From the NCBI GenBank assembly GCA_002286715.1, contig NSJX01000003.1:1122445-1186444 (forward strand): a stretch of DNA of 64,000 nt. Reading direction: 5' to 3'. The position numbers and the translations under genes were made by a program. This stretch comes from Dentipellis sp. KUC8613 (Eukaryota > Basidiomycota > Agaricomycetes > Russulales > Hericiaceae). Positions 23,518 to 34,392 of this stretch are shown here, piece by piece; position 1 is the first letter of the stretch, and the number at the start of each line of letters is the position of its first letter. The notes under the pieces were generated by a model. It was not told where the DNA came from. It did no database searches and saw nothing but the letters and a program-made list of their open reading frames with translations.

Positions 23518-25949
23518 ATGTCCGAGGAACTTGACCTGAAGAGCAAAATTGACGTGACGATCCGAGGTACCTCACACCCTGGCAATGTCTACCTACCTGA
23601 AGTGGACACTTCTGGGGTAGACGAGCGCAAGCTTATGTGGAAGATTGACATGCGCTTGATACCATGGCTAGCGTTACTCTATCTTTTGAACTTCCTTGAC
23701 CGAGGAAGTATTGGCAATGCCAGGGTGCGCGAAACCTCCGAGTCGTTGGCCCTTTCGTCAAGCTAACTTAGGGTTTTCACACAGTTGTACGGCATGGAGA
23801 AAAGCTTGCACATCACGGATAAGCAGTATCTTATTGCACTGACTGTGTTCTTCTTACCGTACTCTCTGTTCGAGGTAGGCAATGTGTCGACGGATGTCGG
23901 GGCTTGCTCTAACTCGGACACGACTTCTGATACATAGCCCCCAAGCAATCTTGCTCTCAAATGGCTGAGACCTTCGCGCTGGTTATCTTTGATTCTATTG
24001 ATATGGGGAATTGCCATGGTGTGTCACTCCGCGGACAATTTTCAAATACAGATGCTCATGGTTCTCTTGTAGACCCTTCATGGTGTCGCGCAAAGCTACG
24101 GAGGGCTGATAGGTGAGTATATGCGGCGCGCATTCATGTTCTTGCAACGGTTTGACATTAGGCAGGCCTGCGATTCGTTCTTGGACTTGCGGAAGCCGGA
24201 TTATATCCAGGGATCGTGTTTTACATCACATGGTGAGACTTGCACATCGTGGTCGCATGTGAATATAGGTTCATCTTCATCTAGTTGGTATAAACGCTCC
24301 GAACTCGGCACACGCGTAGCAGCGTTCTTCTCCTCGGCGACTGTTGCTGGTGCTTTCAGTGAATTTTCTCATCCTGCTGTTCAACGGGTTATGTACTCAT
24401 ATTCTGCAGGCGGTCTTCTGGCTGCTGCCATTCACAACATGGATGGCGTCGGCGGCAAACCTGGATGGGCTTGGATTTTCATTTTGGAAGGCCTTGCGAC
24501 GGTGCTTGTTGCGATCGTATCTTTCTGGGTTATACAGGACTTTCCGGACACAGCGAAGTTCTTATCAGAGGCTGAACGTAAGGGTATTCCTCACTCGCCG
24601 ATCCCGTCCACTGACAACCGGCGACATGCAACATAGGCGTCTTCGTCGTGCGTAGGCTCCAAGAAGATATGCAATTCAGCGCGGGCGGGGAGAAATTCGA
24701 AATGCACGTCATCTGGCAATGCTTGTCGGACTGGAAGACGTGGGTTGCAAGTAAGCTGTGCGAGTTGCTTGGTTGTTATTGTTGTCTGACGATCTTTGGA
24801 ATTATAGTGGGAATGTATATGGGCGTGTGAGCGAATTGGTGCTGACGACGTTCTTGTATTGGCTCATCGCGAGCTTAGCGTCGGTCCGGGATTTGCATTC
24901 TCACTCTTCACCCCGACGATATTGAACCAAGTAAGCACCTTCGTCGCAGATCCCGTGCCAAAGTGTTGCTCACTTTGCCCTCTCGATGCAGCTTGGCTTT
25001 GGAGCAACCGCCTCCAACTTGCTGTCCGTGCCAGTATACGTATGGGCGTGTATAATGACGTGCGTGATAGGCGTATGGGGCGATCGAATTGGAAGTCGAG
25101 GATATATCAACCTGTTTGTGGGCGCCTTCTCCAGCACGGCCTGGAAGCTAACCAAAGAAACACATAGAGGACTATTTGGCACGGGGCTCGTGGGCTATAT
25201 TATTCTGATTGCCTCCCGTAGTCCCGCATTGTCGTATTTCGCCACGTACCTTGCGGCCTCGTGAGTTGTCCAAATCTAACTCTTCGCTTTGCTCGGCTAT
25301 TGATCATGACTATGTCAGCGCGATATACCCGACTATCCGTGCGTCCGCCATCTTGTAGTCTTACTGCCTTTCAGCTCTGACAATCTGTAACTCTGCCAGC
25401 GAATTCTGTGTAAGTCTATATCCCACACTCGCAGGTCGAATTTAAACTGACTGGCGCAACAGGGCATGGGTATCTAGCAATGTTGAAGGCTCCTACAAGC
25501 GCAGTGCAGTCCTCGGCATGGCGATAGGATTGTAAGTCGCCGTGTTGTTCATCTCGTTCACGAGCGACGGGTTCACCGAGGCGATGTCCGCAGCGGAAAC
25601 CTCAATGGCGCTGTCACATCGAACGTTGTCAGTAGTTTTGCTTCTTACCCCAGAGATCATAAAGCCTTACACGTTAGACCCTCAGTACCGCGCGCAAGAC
25701 AAGCCATGGTATAGTCTCGGACATGGCATCGTGCTAACGTACATCGCGATTGGTTGGCTGTGTTCTCTCCTTTACCTTGTCTTGCTGCGCCGCGAGAACG
25801 CCAGACGAGAACGGGGTGAGCGCGACGAGGTTATCGCAGGAGAGGATAACAAGAATGCCGATGGCGAGCGCAATGGACGATTCGACAGCGTGGAGGATGC
25901 GCGGAGAGAGAAGGGGGATATGTGGAGTGGTTTCCGCTACACGCTATAG
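23518..25949 (+). CDS. MFS anion:cation symporter (Dal5/Tna1-type), copy 2
   Basis: Tandem paralogue of the preceding gene. Seventeen exons: 23518..23724, 23785..23874, 23938..24018, 24073..24112, 24166..24232, 24285..24358, 24410..24577, 24637..24750, 24808..24826, 24879..24930, 24992..25113, 25168..25260, 25319..25338, 25400..25409, 25463..25531, 25594..25627, 25686..25949; 507 aa, every exon equal in length to copy 1. Same signatures (NFLDRGSIGNAR, GLRFVLGLAEAGLYPG, WVSSNVEG). Changes in the membrane region are mostly conservative (Val/Ile/Leu/Ala); the N-terminal 30 residues differ more. Both copies look intact, so retention of both suggests divided expression or substrate range (inference). 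Exon 6 uses a GTGAAT donor and exon 16 a GTCAGT donor, where copy 1 has GTGAGT. Confidence 0.92.
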
Positions 25950-26207
25950 AGAAGGCTGCGAGTGCCAGTGCAATCGCAATGATGGATACATGCACAAAAG
26001 ATGCAAGAAGTGTAATGAATCCGAGGTCTACAACGAGTGTATGGGTGGTGGCGCTAGGGTACGCGATTTACCATTTCCCAATAATAAGCATTGAATTATC
26101 AGTGAAATATGCCTGAGCAGTGGTGTAGAAGAAGTGATTAGAATACATGCGTATCACGCTCCGCGTCAGCTAGACCATGCATGCGTGCAATGATAAGATA
26201 AGATCAT

Positions 26208-28705
26208 CTATAGTGTTTTCTCATCTATACTTGACGTTGCGACGCCTGGTGTCGGTGTGGGGGTCGGGTCTGGGGGAGGTGTCACGGACTGCTCCATCGG
26301 GGCAGGCGCGCTGCTCTCATTGCCGCGGTGGTCATCTAGCCACTTGTCCATGTCGTCACCACGGCCAACGAAGGGGCGTTTGCCAAGCAGAGAAATCATG
26401 TCCTCACTGAGAATATGGATCAGTGCTTACGCCACTCATTCACTTGACTGGGACGAACCGTGTGATGACCTCCTTCTCCAACAGCAGCTTCGCAACCTTC
26501 TCCACATCTTCGCGGTGTTCTGTCAAGAGGTTCATCGTTCGCTGGTGTGCGTTACTGGACAAAACCATTAGACGAGAAATCTCGGATGAGGGGAAATAAC
26601 AAACTCACGTGATCATTTTCCGAACCTCCGCATCCAGCATCTCGCTCGTCTTCTCACTGAAAGGCTTTTGCCAGCTTTCCCGCGATCCTTCCCGCCCACC
26701 GTAGCTAACCGGCCCAATGATATTGTTCATGCCGTAGTTCGCGCATGCCTCAAACGCCATGCGGGTGATCTTTTGCAAGTCATCCTGGGCACCTGTCGTG
26801 ATGTTCTCCGTGCCAAAGAATAATTCCTCTGACACTCGTCCACCGAGGGTCATGCATATCCGGTCCGTCATTTGCGGGGTGGACAGAAGATAACGATCGG
26901 GGGGGAGGTACTATATGGATTGCCATGAGTTAGGGTGTGTACGGGAAAGCGAGATAATACATTACCTGTGCATAGCCCAAGGCGCCGACGCCACGAGGGA
27001 TGATGCTGACCTTGAGAAGCGGATCTGCGTGCTCGAGGAACCAGCCACAAATCGCATGGCCGGCTTCGTGGTACGCGACGGTCTTCTTCTCTTCCGGACT
27101 CAGTACCCTCGTCTTACGCTCCAATCCAGCAATGACACGCTCGATCGCGCTTTCAAAGTCCCTCTCTTCAATATACTCCGCCGCATGACGTGCCGCATGG
27201 AGAGCGGCCTCGTTACAGATGTTTGCAATGTCCGCGCCGGAGAAGCCCGGGGTCAAAACAGCAAGCTTGTGTGCAAAATCGTCGATCTCGGGAAGCTTCG
27301 AGGACAGGCGAAGAGGACGGAGATGGACCAGGAAGATGCCCTTACGGCCGAGAACATCGGGGCGGTCAATGGCGATGTGACGATCGAAACGTCCTGGACG
27401 CATGAGGGCATTGTCGAGAACGTCAGGCCTGTTGGTGCCGGCAAGCACGACCACGTGTTCCTGCGTGCCGAAACCGTCCATCTCGACGAGCAGCTGGTTC
27501 AGCGTGGACTCCCGTTCGTCATTTCCGCCCATACTGCCGCCCTTGCCGCGTGACTTTCCGATGGCGTCGATTTCGTCAATGAAGATGATGCAAGGCGCGT
27601 GTTTCTTGGCGGAAGCAAACAGATCGCGGACGCGGGACGAACCGACACCGACGAACATCTCCACAAACTCCGAACCAGAGACGGAAAGGAAGGGTACGTT
27701 GGCCTCGCCTGCAGTAGCCTTGGCCAGGAGTGTTTTACCCGTACCGGGAGGTCCAGAGAGAATGGCACCGCGAGGGATCTTAGCACCGAGCTTCTCGAAC
27801 TTGGCTGGCTCCTTGAGGAACTTCACAAACTCCATGATCTCCTCCTTCGCCTCGTCCATGCCAGCGACGTCCTTGAATTTGACCTTGACATCGGTATCCT
27901 TGTTGAAGAGCTTCGCCCTGCTCTTGCCGATACTGAAGATGCCACCGGGACCTCCGCTGGATGCGCCGCCAGCGCGACGGGACATGTAGAGGAGAAGGCC
28001 GGCGAAGAGGATAGTTGGGGCAAAGTTGAGCAGAGCACTGACGGCTGATACCTCGTCATGGTAGGCGACAGGTATCCGCTCGTGCGAGGGGATGCCCAGC
28101 TCCTGCTGTGCCTCATCTAGCCTACGCTCGAAAGCCTCCACGCTGCCGATAGAGAAGTGATATTCGCCGGGGATCCCTGCAGGATAGAGCTGGCCTGTAG
28201 CGTTGGGATGAAGCTTGACGCGGACCTTCTGTCGGTTGACTACGATTAGCTTGTCCACGAGGCCCTTGTCCAGGAAGGCATTGCGGAACTCCTGCCAGGT
28301 GATCTCGCGCGAAGAGCCCGAGCCGCTCGAGGAGAGTGTGTAGAAGATGGCTGCAGCAGTGGCCAGCATTGCGAGCTGATTGGTGTTGAAGCCATTGCTG
28401 TTGTTGTTGTTTCCTCCAGGCGGAGGCGGCTTCGAACGATGCTCCCCATCATCCTCCTTGTCCGAGCTCTTTTGCTGTGACTGCTGTTGGTGGTAGCGCT
28501 GGAAAAAGCCCTCCAGCCCGGTCAGCTCCTTGGGAGCATCCGGGTTCTTCGCGGGCTCCTCCTTGGCTTTGCCCTTGTCATCTGCGGGCTTCTGATCCCG
28601 GGGAGTTTCAGAGGGAGTAGCAAAAGAGCGATGCCAGGTCGAAGATGATGGAGCGAGTATGCGTCGGGATGCAAAGCGAGAGGCCCGCAAAGAACGAGAG
28701 AGCAT
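26208..28705 (-). CDS. AFG3: Mitochondrial m-AAA protease subunit (Afg3/Yta10/Yta12 type)
   Basis: ATP-dependent zinc metalloprotease of the mitochondrial inner membrane, facing the matrix. Four exons: 28705..26966, 26910..26609, 26554..26444, 26406..26208; 783 aa. An Arg/Ser-rich presequence lies at about 1-30. Two membrane helices sit near 110-127 and 225-241. The AAA domain has Walker A GPPGTGKT at 318-325, Walker B FIDEID at 375-380 and the arginine-finger region RPGRFDR. The zinc site HEAGH is at 546-550, and [15 protein letters not shown] spans intron 1. The last exon gives [11 protein letters not shown] and a Pro/Thr-rich tail typical of fungal AFG3. Which of the two yeast subunits it matches best cannot be decided here. 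Start codon to the WRAP73 stop is 146 bp, same strand. Confidence 0.95.
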
Positions 28706-28851
28706 GGCGGGAGGAAGGAAGGAAACTCTCCGGCGGCTGCGACTTTGACGCTCTCACTCAGCTGCCTCGTAAGTCCTTCGGCTCGGCTCGGCGCGAAAAC
28801 ACCTCCGCACGTGACTCCACCGCCGCATCTTATCAGATAGTCTACTACAAC

Positions 28852-30761
28852 TCATCCATCCCCTTCTTCCACCTCGAATGCACAACAGAACGTATCTCGG
28901 TCCACGAGCACCAAACCCTTGCCGTCAGGCGCCCACCTCACATCTCTCGTGTCAAATTTCCCTGTAAATGGACATCAGTCCGGATTGATGCTGTCGTCCG
29001 CAGAGCACGCACTCGCCGGTATCCCAACGCATTCGGCAGTCTCCTCCTCCCCACCGCCGTCAGACACCCATTCGTCACTCCAAATATAGAGCGCGCGCCC
29101 TCCGCACGACATTACCAAGCTTCCGTGTCTAACTGGATTCCATCGTGCGTGTAACAGCGGTTTCGTATGCACCAAGACACTTCGAAGGCGTGGTGAGAAT
29201 GGCTCTCCGGCGGCCGGGAAGGCAAACAGGTGTAGAGTAGTTGGCACATGCTCTGCAATGTGTCAGATATATCAGTCAGTCATCCACTCCAACCCGCCAA
29301 GACACTTACCAAAGCGGGCGAGCAATATGGTGCCTGTCTTGTTGAACTCCAATTGCGAAGCGCCAGTTTTTGGATGTGGTTTGGATGGTTCAGAGCGAAT
29401 CGGGTTGAGTGGATGTGGGCCTTTCAGCCTTTCATCTACATGACCGATGAGAAAGAGATAGTGATACGTGAGATATCGCTTACACGAGAGAAAACCTCGC
29501 CCCTCGGTCGCTTCTAGCCAATTAGATGGCTCTCTCCAAACAGTCTTTCTCACAAAATGAATAGAAGAGCTCGCAATTGACGATGATGAAACTTACTACA
29601 CCAGGAGGTATTCGAGGCCCCAGCTCTAGCACCGCTACTCGCGACCAAGTGAGGTGTTCCAGAATATGTATCTGACCATCTTTTGAGGATGAGAACTAGA
29701 TGAAGGATCAACTAAAACTTCACCTTATCATCCCAGCCGCCCACGGCAAGAAACATTCCCGAAGGATGCCACGCTACATTTCTGACACCGAAACCCGGGT
29801 CATGCTCTGGGACGAACTTGCCCAGTACTTCGCCCGTCAACGAGAGGACAAATAGCTTGTACTAGAAGAAGAATCTGGTCAGACACGTCAAAGAGTCGTT
29901 CAGACTTTTGGACACCTCTAGGGGACCCTCCCAGACTGCAAGATGCTTTCCAGTTGGAGATATTGACATTGATGACATCGAAGAGGTCGGCAGAGGATAA
30001 TGCTAAACGACGATAAGTAGTCGCACTTGCATATTGCCATACGCTTACTCGTGCAAGCTTATAAGAATCCGCAGTATCATAGACGCCTATGGTGTCCTTG
30101 GACTTGTGGCGTTCAGCAAGAACGAAATATCGTGCATCGGCCCGAAATGCGTATCCTAGAGCGAAGTGAATGAAGAACTCCCGTGCGTCGGGAAACAGGA
30201 CTATACCTCGGTCAGGATGCAACGGATATTGGATATATGTGGCAATGCCACTCACAAGGGACCATACGATGACCCTCAACTGTTTGATATTTGGATTGTA
30301 AATGCCCGCTACAAACCAGGGCGACATGTGGTAGTACTTACACCCCATTCAGAAAAACACACAATATGTCGGCCATCTGGAGCCCACTCTGCCTTGACAA
30401 GGCCTTCCGTACCTGCCTCTATGCGAGCTTTCCAATCCTCATCCCGCATGCGAAAGACTTGGACCACTCCAGACTTTGCGCACGCCGCGAGCATGTATTC
30501 AGAATCGCACGACCAGCCAATGTGCGTGATCGCACTGTTGCCGCTCGCATTGTCCGAAGAACCAGGACGCGTTCCACGTGTCGATTGTGAAGCCGACGAG
30601 GTCACCGATGGTGTTGGGTCCACTAGCCATGATCGAGATATCTGGAAAGTGTCGGCGCGACGAACAATAAGGCGGTCAGTCGCAGCTGTCAGAAGGAAAC
30701 TTGCGCCGGGACTGAAAACGACCAGACCACCCGACTGTTTATAAATTTCAGTAAAGTCCAT
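28852..30761 (-). CDS. WRAP73: WD-repeat protein WRAP73/WDR8
   Basis: Centrosome / spindle-pole WD40 protein; relatives complex with SSX2IP (Msd1 in fission yeast) and anchor microtubule minus ends. Ten exons: 30761..30342, 30279..30207, 30155..30049, 30002..29916, 29861..29724, 29671..29597, 29544..29484, 29435..29310, 29252..29013, 28961..28852; 478 aa. Begins MDFTEIYKQSGGLVVFSPG, as in the family. Repeat marks include GWSCDSEYMLA, AEWAPDGRHIVCFSEWG, VIVWSLVSGIATYIQYP, AWHPSGMFLAVGGWDDK, and in the C-terminal half REPSNWLEATEGRG and KPHPKTGASQLEFNKTGT. The final exon gives DVRWAPDGKGLVLVDRDTF. All nine introns are 42-63 bp, so a continuous frame exists only after splicing. Confidence 0.93.
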
Positions 30762-31560
30762 GAGCAGCCGTCAGTGGGGATGGGGAAGACCGAAGGGGAT
30801 CGTGGCTAAACGGATGTCGCTGCGGCCCAGAGCAAGGAGAAGAAGATCTTGCACACAAAGTCGCGGAAGACGCGGCGGCCGCGCATGTTAGCAGCCATCC
30901 TAAAGCGGAATTGCCGCGCCGCGTGACGGCGCGATGTTCGCGTTGCCTTCATCTCGGTTTCATCGCATTGCAACGCGCTCGGTCAGCCTCGGCCTGTTGA
31001 TTTCTGAGCACGCAGCATGCTACAGCCGATACGGCGCCTGGCCTTCTGCGGCTGTCGACGCGCAAGTGCTGAAGTGTTTCGGCGGATATTTTATTTTGTG
31101 CATGCTTGAAATGAGGTGGATGTGTCAGCCAGGACAAATTGAGAGGAAAAGGTTCCGGCGGTACGCCACCCGAGGATGGGGCGGGACTAGTGGCCAGGCT
31201 TATCGTCCCGCGTCTGCCTTAGATGGCCGTCGAACACGAACACACGGAAAGGGGGCCGAGGAGGCCTTGGAGATTGGCGTTGTTGAGGCAAGAGTGTATT
31301 GGACGGTGCTGAGTGATGTGGCTCAGCTCCAAAATGACGGGACGGAGGGATGAAAAGTGTCGGAATCGGGGCCGTCTGGGATCTTTCACGTCATGGTTGC
31401 CCGGTAATGTGCCAGAGTCTCTTGTCCACATCTGTGCCTTTAGCGGCTAACAGTCATGTCCCATTACTAGAATCCACATCTCCCCTTCAACTTTCATATA
31501 TAATCTCCTGTCTGCCAGCCCCATGTCGCGCCTTTCTGTTCCACCTCCCCCCCGTCAGCC
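30762..31560. other. Divergent intergenic region WRAP73 / MFS exporter
   Basis: 799 bp. A 420-bp open frame at 30934-31353 (+) has no recognisable domain and no similarity I know, so I do not call it. A TATATAA box sits at 31497. The first 150 bp near 30880-30930 are CpG-rich (GCGGCGGCCGCGC). Confidence 0.5.
31497..31503 (+). promoter_or_regulatory. TATA box of the MFS exporter gene
   Basis: TATATAA, 64 bp before the ATG at 31561, followed by a C/T-rich leader. Confidence 0.5.
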
Positions 31561-33799
31561 ATGGCACACTCGGAGCCCGCCAGTCACACCTCTACCATCA
31601 TTGAGGAGACCCCGGCGTTCGTTGAAGAGAACAAGGACGAGAAAAACCTCCCTGTCAAGGCCATCCCTCTAGATGACTCCAAGGATCCTTTCCTCGTCCA
31701 GTTCGATCCGAATGACCCTCTCGATCCCAAGGTATGTCCCTTGATTTCAGGACCCGCTAGAACCTGCTCACAACGACCGTTCAGAATTGGTCGGTGTTGT
31801 TTCGATGGTATATGACCGCTGCAGGAGGCATCCTCGTTCTCAATGCGTACGCCCTCCATTTTTTTCGTTTTCATGACTTTGTATACCGACCCTTGCCGAC
31901 AGCACTTTCGCGAGCTCAGCACCTTCAAACGCCGTTCCGCAAATGATGGCACAATTTGGGATGGGCATTGAGGTGGCCACCTTGACCATCTCGCTCTTCA
32001 TCGCCGGCTACTGTGTCGGTCCGCTGTTCTGGGGTCCTCTTTCCGAACAGGTACGTGAACTGCCCTGGTGACTGTGATCCGTCACTTATGCGCCTGAAAC
32101 AGGTCGGCCGTCGACCAGTCTTTCTCGTCAGCTTCCTCTTCTATACCGTACGTCTGGCCTATATTTATGTTGTGTACGACATCGCTAAACACGTCGATAG
32201 GGTTTCCAAGTTGGTTGTGCATTGTCGCAAAATACCGCGTCCATTCTCATCTTCCGTTTCCTCGGTGGTACATTTGCTGCAGCTCCCTTGACGAATAGCG
32301 GGTACGTCAGCTTCCTTTTCCCGCAGCCCGATAGTACCGTTGACCATGGTCATCAGTGGCGTCGTGGGAGACGTATGGGATGCCAAAACTCGCGGCAAGG
32401 CAATGGTACTATTTGCGGTGGCTCCTTTCGCTGGCCCAGCTGTCGGACCGACTGTCGCCGGCTGGATTATCACCGCCGGTGTCTCATGGAGATGGATTTA
32501 CTGGGTTCTGACGATCTTTGTGAGCATTATATTTATACTTTACCTTGGCATGCATACTTATGGTTTGCAGGCCGGCGCATGCCTCGTGATGGTAATCTTC
32601 ACTATGCCTGAGACTTACCCGTACGTTTTTCATCTATGCCTTGTCCGAGCAGGCACTCATGTCATGCAGGCCTGCTATACTCGTCGCGAAAGCCAAGAAG
32701 CTCCGGAAGGATACCGGAGACGATCGTTACTATGCTCCCTTGGAAGCCAAGAACGAGCCCTTCGTTCAGCGCGTCAACAACATAGTAGGCAAGCCGTTCA
32801 AGATTCTTTTCCAAGAACCTATGTTACTCGCCATCACAATTTACATGAGTGTATGCGCGTTACTAAATTCCGCAACTTGATTTTCACTGACATGGACCCC
32901 AACAGTTCCTGTATGGGTGCCTTTACCTTTTGTTTGAGGCCTACCCCATCGTGTTCACCCAAGGTCACCACTTTGATCCTGGTACGCAATTCGTTTCGAG
33001 TGGTACCGCATAGACTCATACTGTTGCAGGTGTATCCGGCTTGATGTTCTTGCCAATTTCTATTGGTGGCTTTGCGGGCGTGATATTCGTAAGTGTGTAT
33101 TACAGTCGTTGTAATGCGGGCTGACCGCCGTTACAGTATCTGGTCACTTTTGAGCCCCGATATGAGCGATATGTAGAAGAGCATGCGCCCAACCTGGTGC
33201 CTCCTGAACGGCGATTGGAGATGACCATGGTCGGCGCTCCGCTGTACGCAATCTCATTCTTCTGGTTTGGCTGGACGTCGTATCCATCGATTTCATTCTG
33301 GTCGCCACTCATTGCGGGCGGCGTTATGGGCTTTGCCATTTTCTGTATCTTTGTGCGTACCACATGGTTGATTCGCGTGATCAGACACTGACAGCTCTTA
33401 TCACAGTTGTCACTCTTTAACTACATCATCGACACATACCTTTTCGTCGCTGCTTCCGCATTAGCTGCCTCGACAGTTGTTCGAAGTATATTCGGTGCGG
33501 TGTTTCCGGTCAGTCCCATACTCATGAACGACCCGACTCCACTACTGACATCGGATCTTACAGTTGTTTGCCCGTCAAATGTTCGACGCCATGAATCCTC
33601 GATGGGCATCAACATTGCTCGGTTGCATAGCTCTCATCATGACGCCTATTCCATTCGTTCTTCGGCGGTAAGTCTTATCCTCATGTGGTTTGTCTCTGGC
33701 TCACTGGCTCTCAGATATGGACCGTTCCTTCGCTCAAAATCGAAGCATGCACCAGATATCCCCCGAGCTGTCCCTAAAAAGGACCCAGAAATGGCGTGA
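31561..33799 (+). CDS. MFS drug:H+ antiporter-1 family exporter (polyamine/multidrug type)
   Basis: Twelve-helix DHA1 exporter. Fourteen exons: 31561..31731, 31785..31846, 31903..32050, 32103..32147, 32201..32301, 32357..32519, 32571..32620, 32670..32850, 32906..32981, 33030..33088, 33137..33352, 33407..33508, 33564..33667, 33715..33799; 520 aa. Motifs: DPNDPLDPKNWS before helix 1, FIAGYCVGPLFWGPLSEQVGRR (helix 2 and loop 2-3), RFLGGTFAAAPLTNSGG, DVWDAKTRGKAM, APFAGPAVGP (antiporter motif C), WRWIYWVLTI and PETYPPAIL. The join at 32301/32357 (55 bp) is chosen over two nearer AG sites that would leave introns of 25-33 bp and lose NSGG. The charged N- and C-termini are cytosolic. Probably plasma membrane; substrate unknown. 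Confidence 0.92.
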
Positions 33800-34392
33800 G
33801 CTGTTGGTATTAGAGCGGCTGTATATGCTTCTATCTCCGCGACGACCCATTCACGCAACGTTCCTCTCACCTACCCCCACATTTACGGATATGCTATGGA
33901 GTTGTGGCCCATCATCTGGAATCGCGAGCCCATTCAATCGGCGGACACCTCATCTACCCGGATCTTACTTTCTACGATAATGCTACGTTCCTCGAGGATC
34001 TCTTAATGTTATCATCATACCACGCATGGACTATCTGAGATTTCACCACTGTCTGCAGCAGCTGTTCTATCTTAGAAATGATCAGGCATCACTCACTGTA
34101 TTCCTATAATAATGCAATCTATGTTCTGCACAATGTTCGGAGATGCGGAACGGAATCGGCCGACGAAGGATTGCAGATAAGATGTGAGCGCGGGTTGTGT
34201 CCGTCTAGGAACGCGACATGTGCTCTTTCTCCGCCTCCGACTCGTGAGACGGTCAGTAGATTGTGTCCGTCGGCATGCCGCTTCCCCTGGCGTTGTGGCC
34301 TCCCGGAGTGCCGGGCGTGTGGAACTCGCCTACTTGAACTCTCTCATCTAGCACCGCGCTGCGATTACTTACTCCTTCCCTGCACTGCTGCG
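33800..34392. other. Intergenic region before the GGT gene
   Basis: 593 bp between two + genes. The reading frame is open upstream of the GGT ATG to 34078, but the peptide there is Cys/Arg-rich and unlike the family, so it is treated as 5' flank. Nothing else recognised. Confidence 0.45.

Larger units (their letters stand above)
23345..26050 (+). repeat. Tandem duplication unit 2 (symporter gene plus promoter)
   Basis: Second member of the direct duplication described at 20451. All 17 exons have exactly the same lengths as in unit 1. The run 25848..25927 is identical over 80 bp to 22929..23008, whereas surrounding coding sequence shows synonymous changes every few codons. Confidence 0.85.

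Noticed and set aside
24992..25260. Reading straight through 25114-25167 in symporter copy 2 as one exon
   Set aside because: Frame is open, but the paralogue has a stop (TAG) in the same place and homologues lack the extra 18 residues; the GTTTGT..ATAG intron is preferred in both copies.
27402..27989. 195-aa open frame on the + strand
   Set aside because: Antisense to the AAA domain of AFG3; the opposite strand has clear Walker and zinc motifs, so this is a codon-bias shadow.
30934..31353. 139-aa open frame in the WRAP73/MFS intergenic region
   Set aside because: Cys/Arg-rich, no recognisable motif, no splice context; within a divergent promoter region. Kept only as a note.
32302..32334. 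Introns of 25 or 33 bp in the DHA1 exporter
   Set aside because: Shorter than any other intron here; the AG at 32355-32356 gives a 55-bp intron and restores the conserved NSGG-VVGDVWD sequence.
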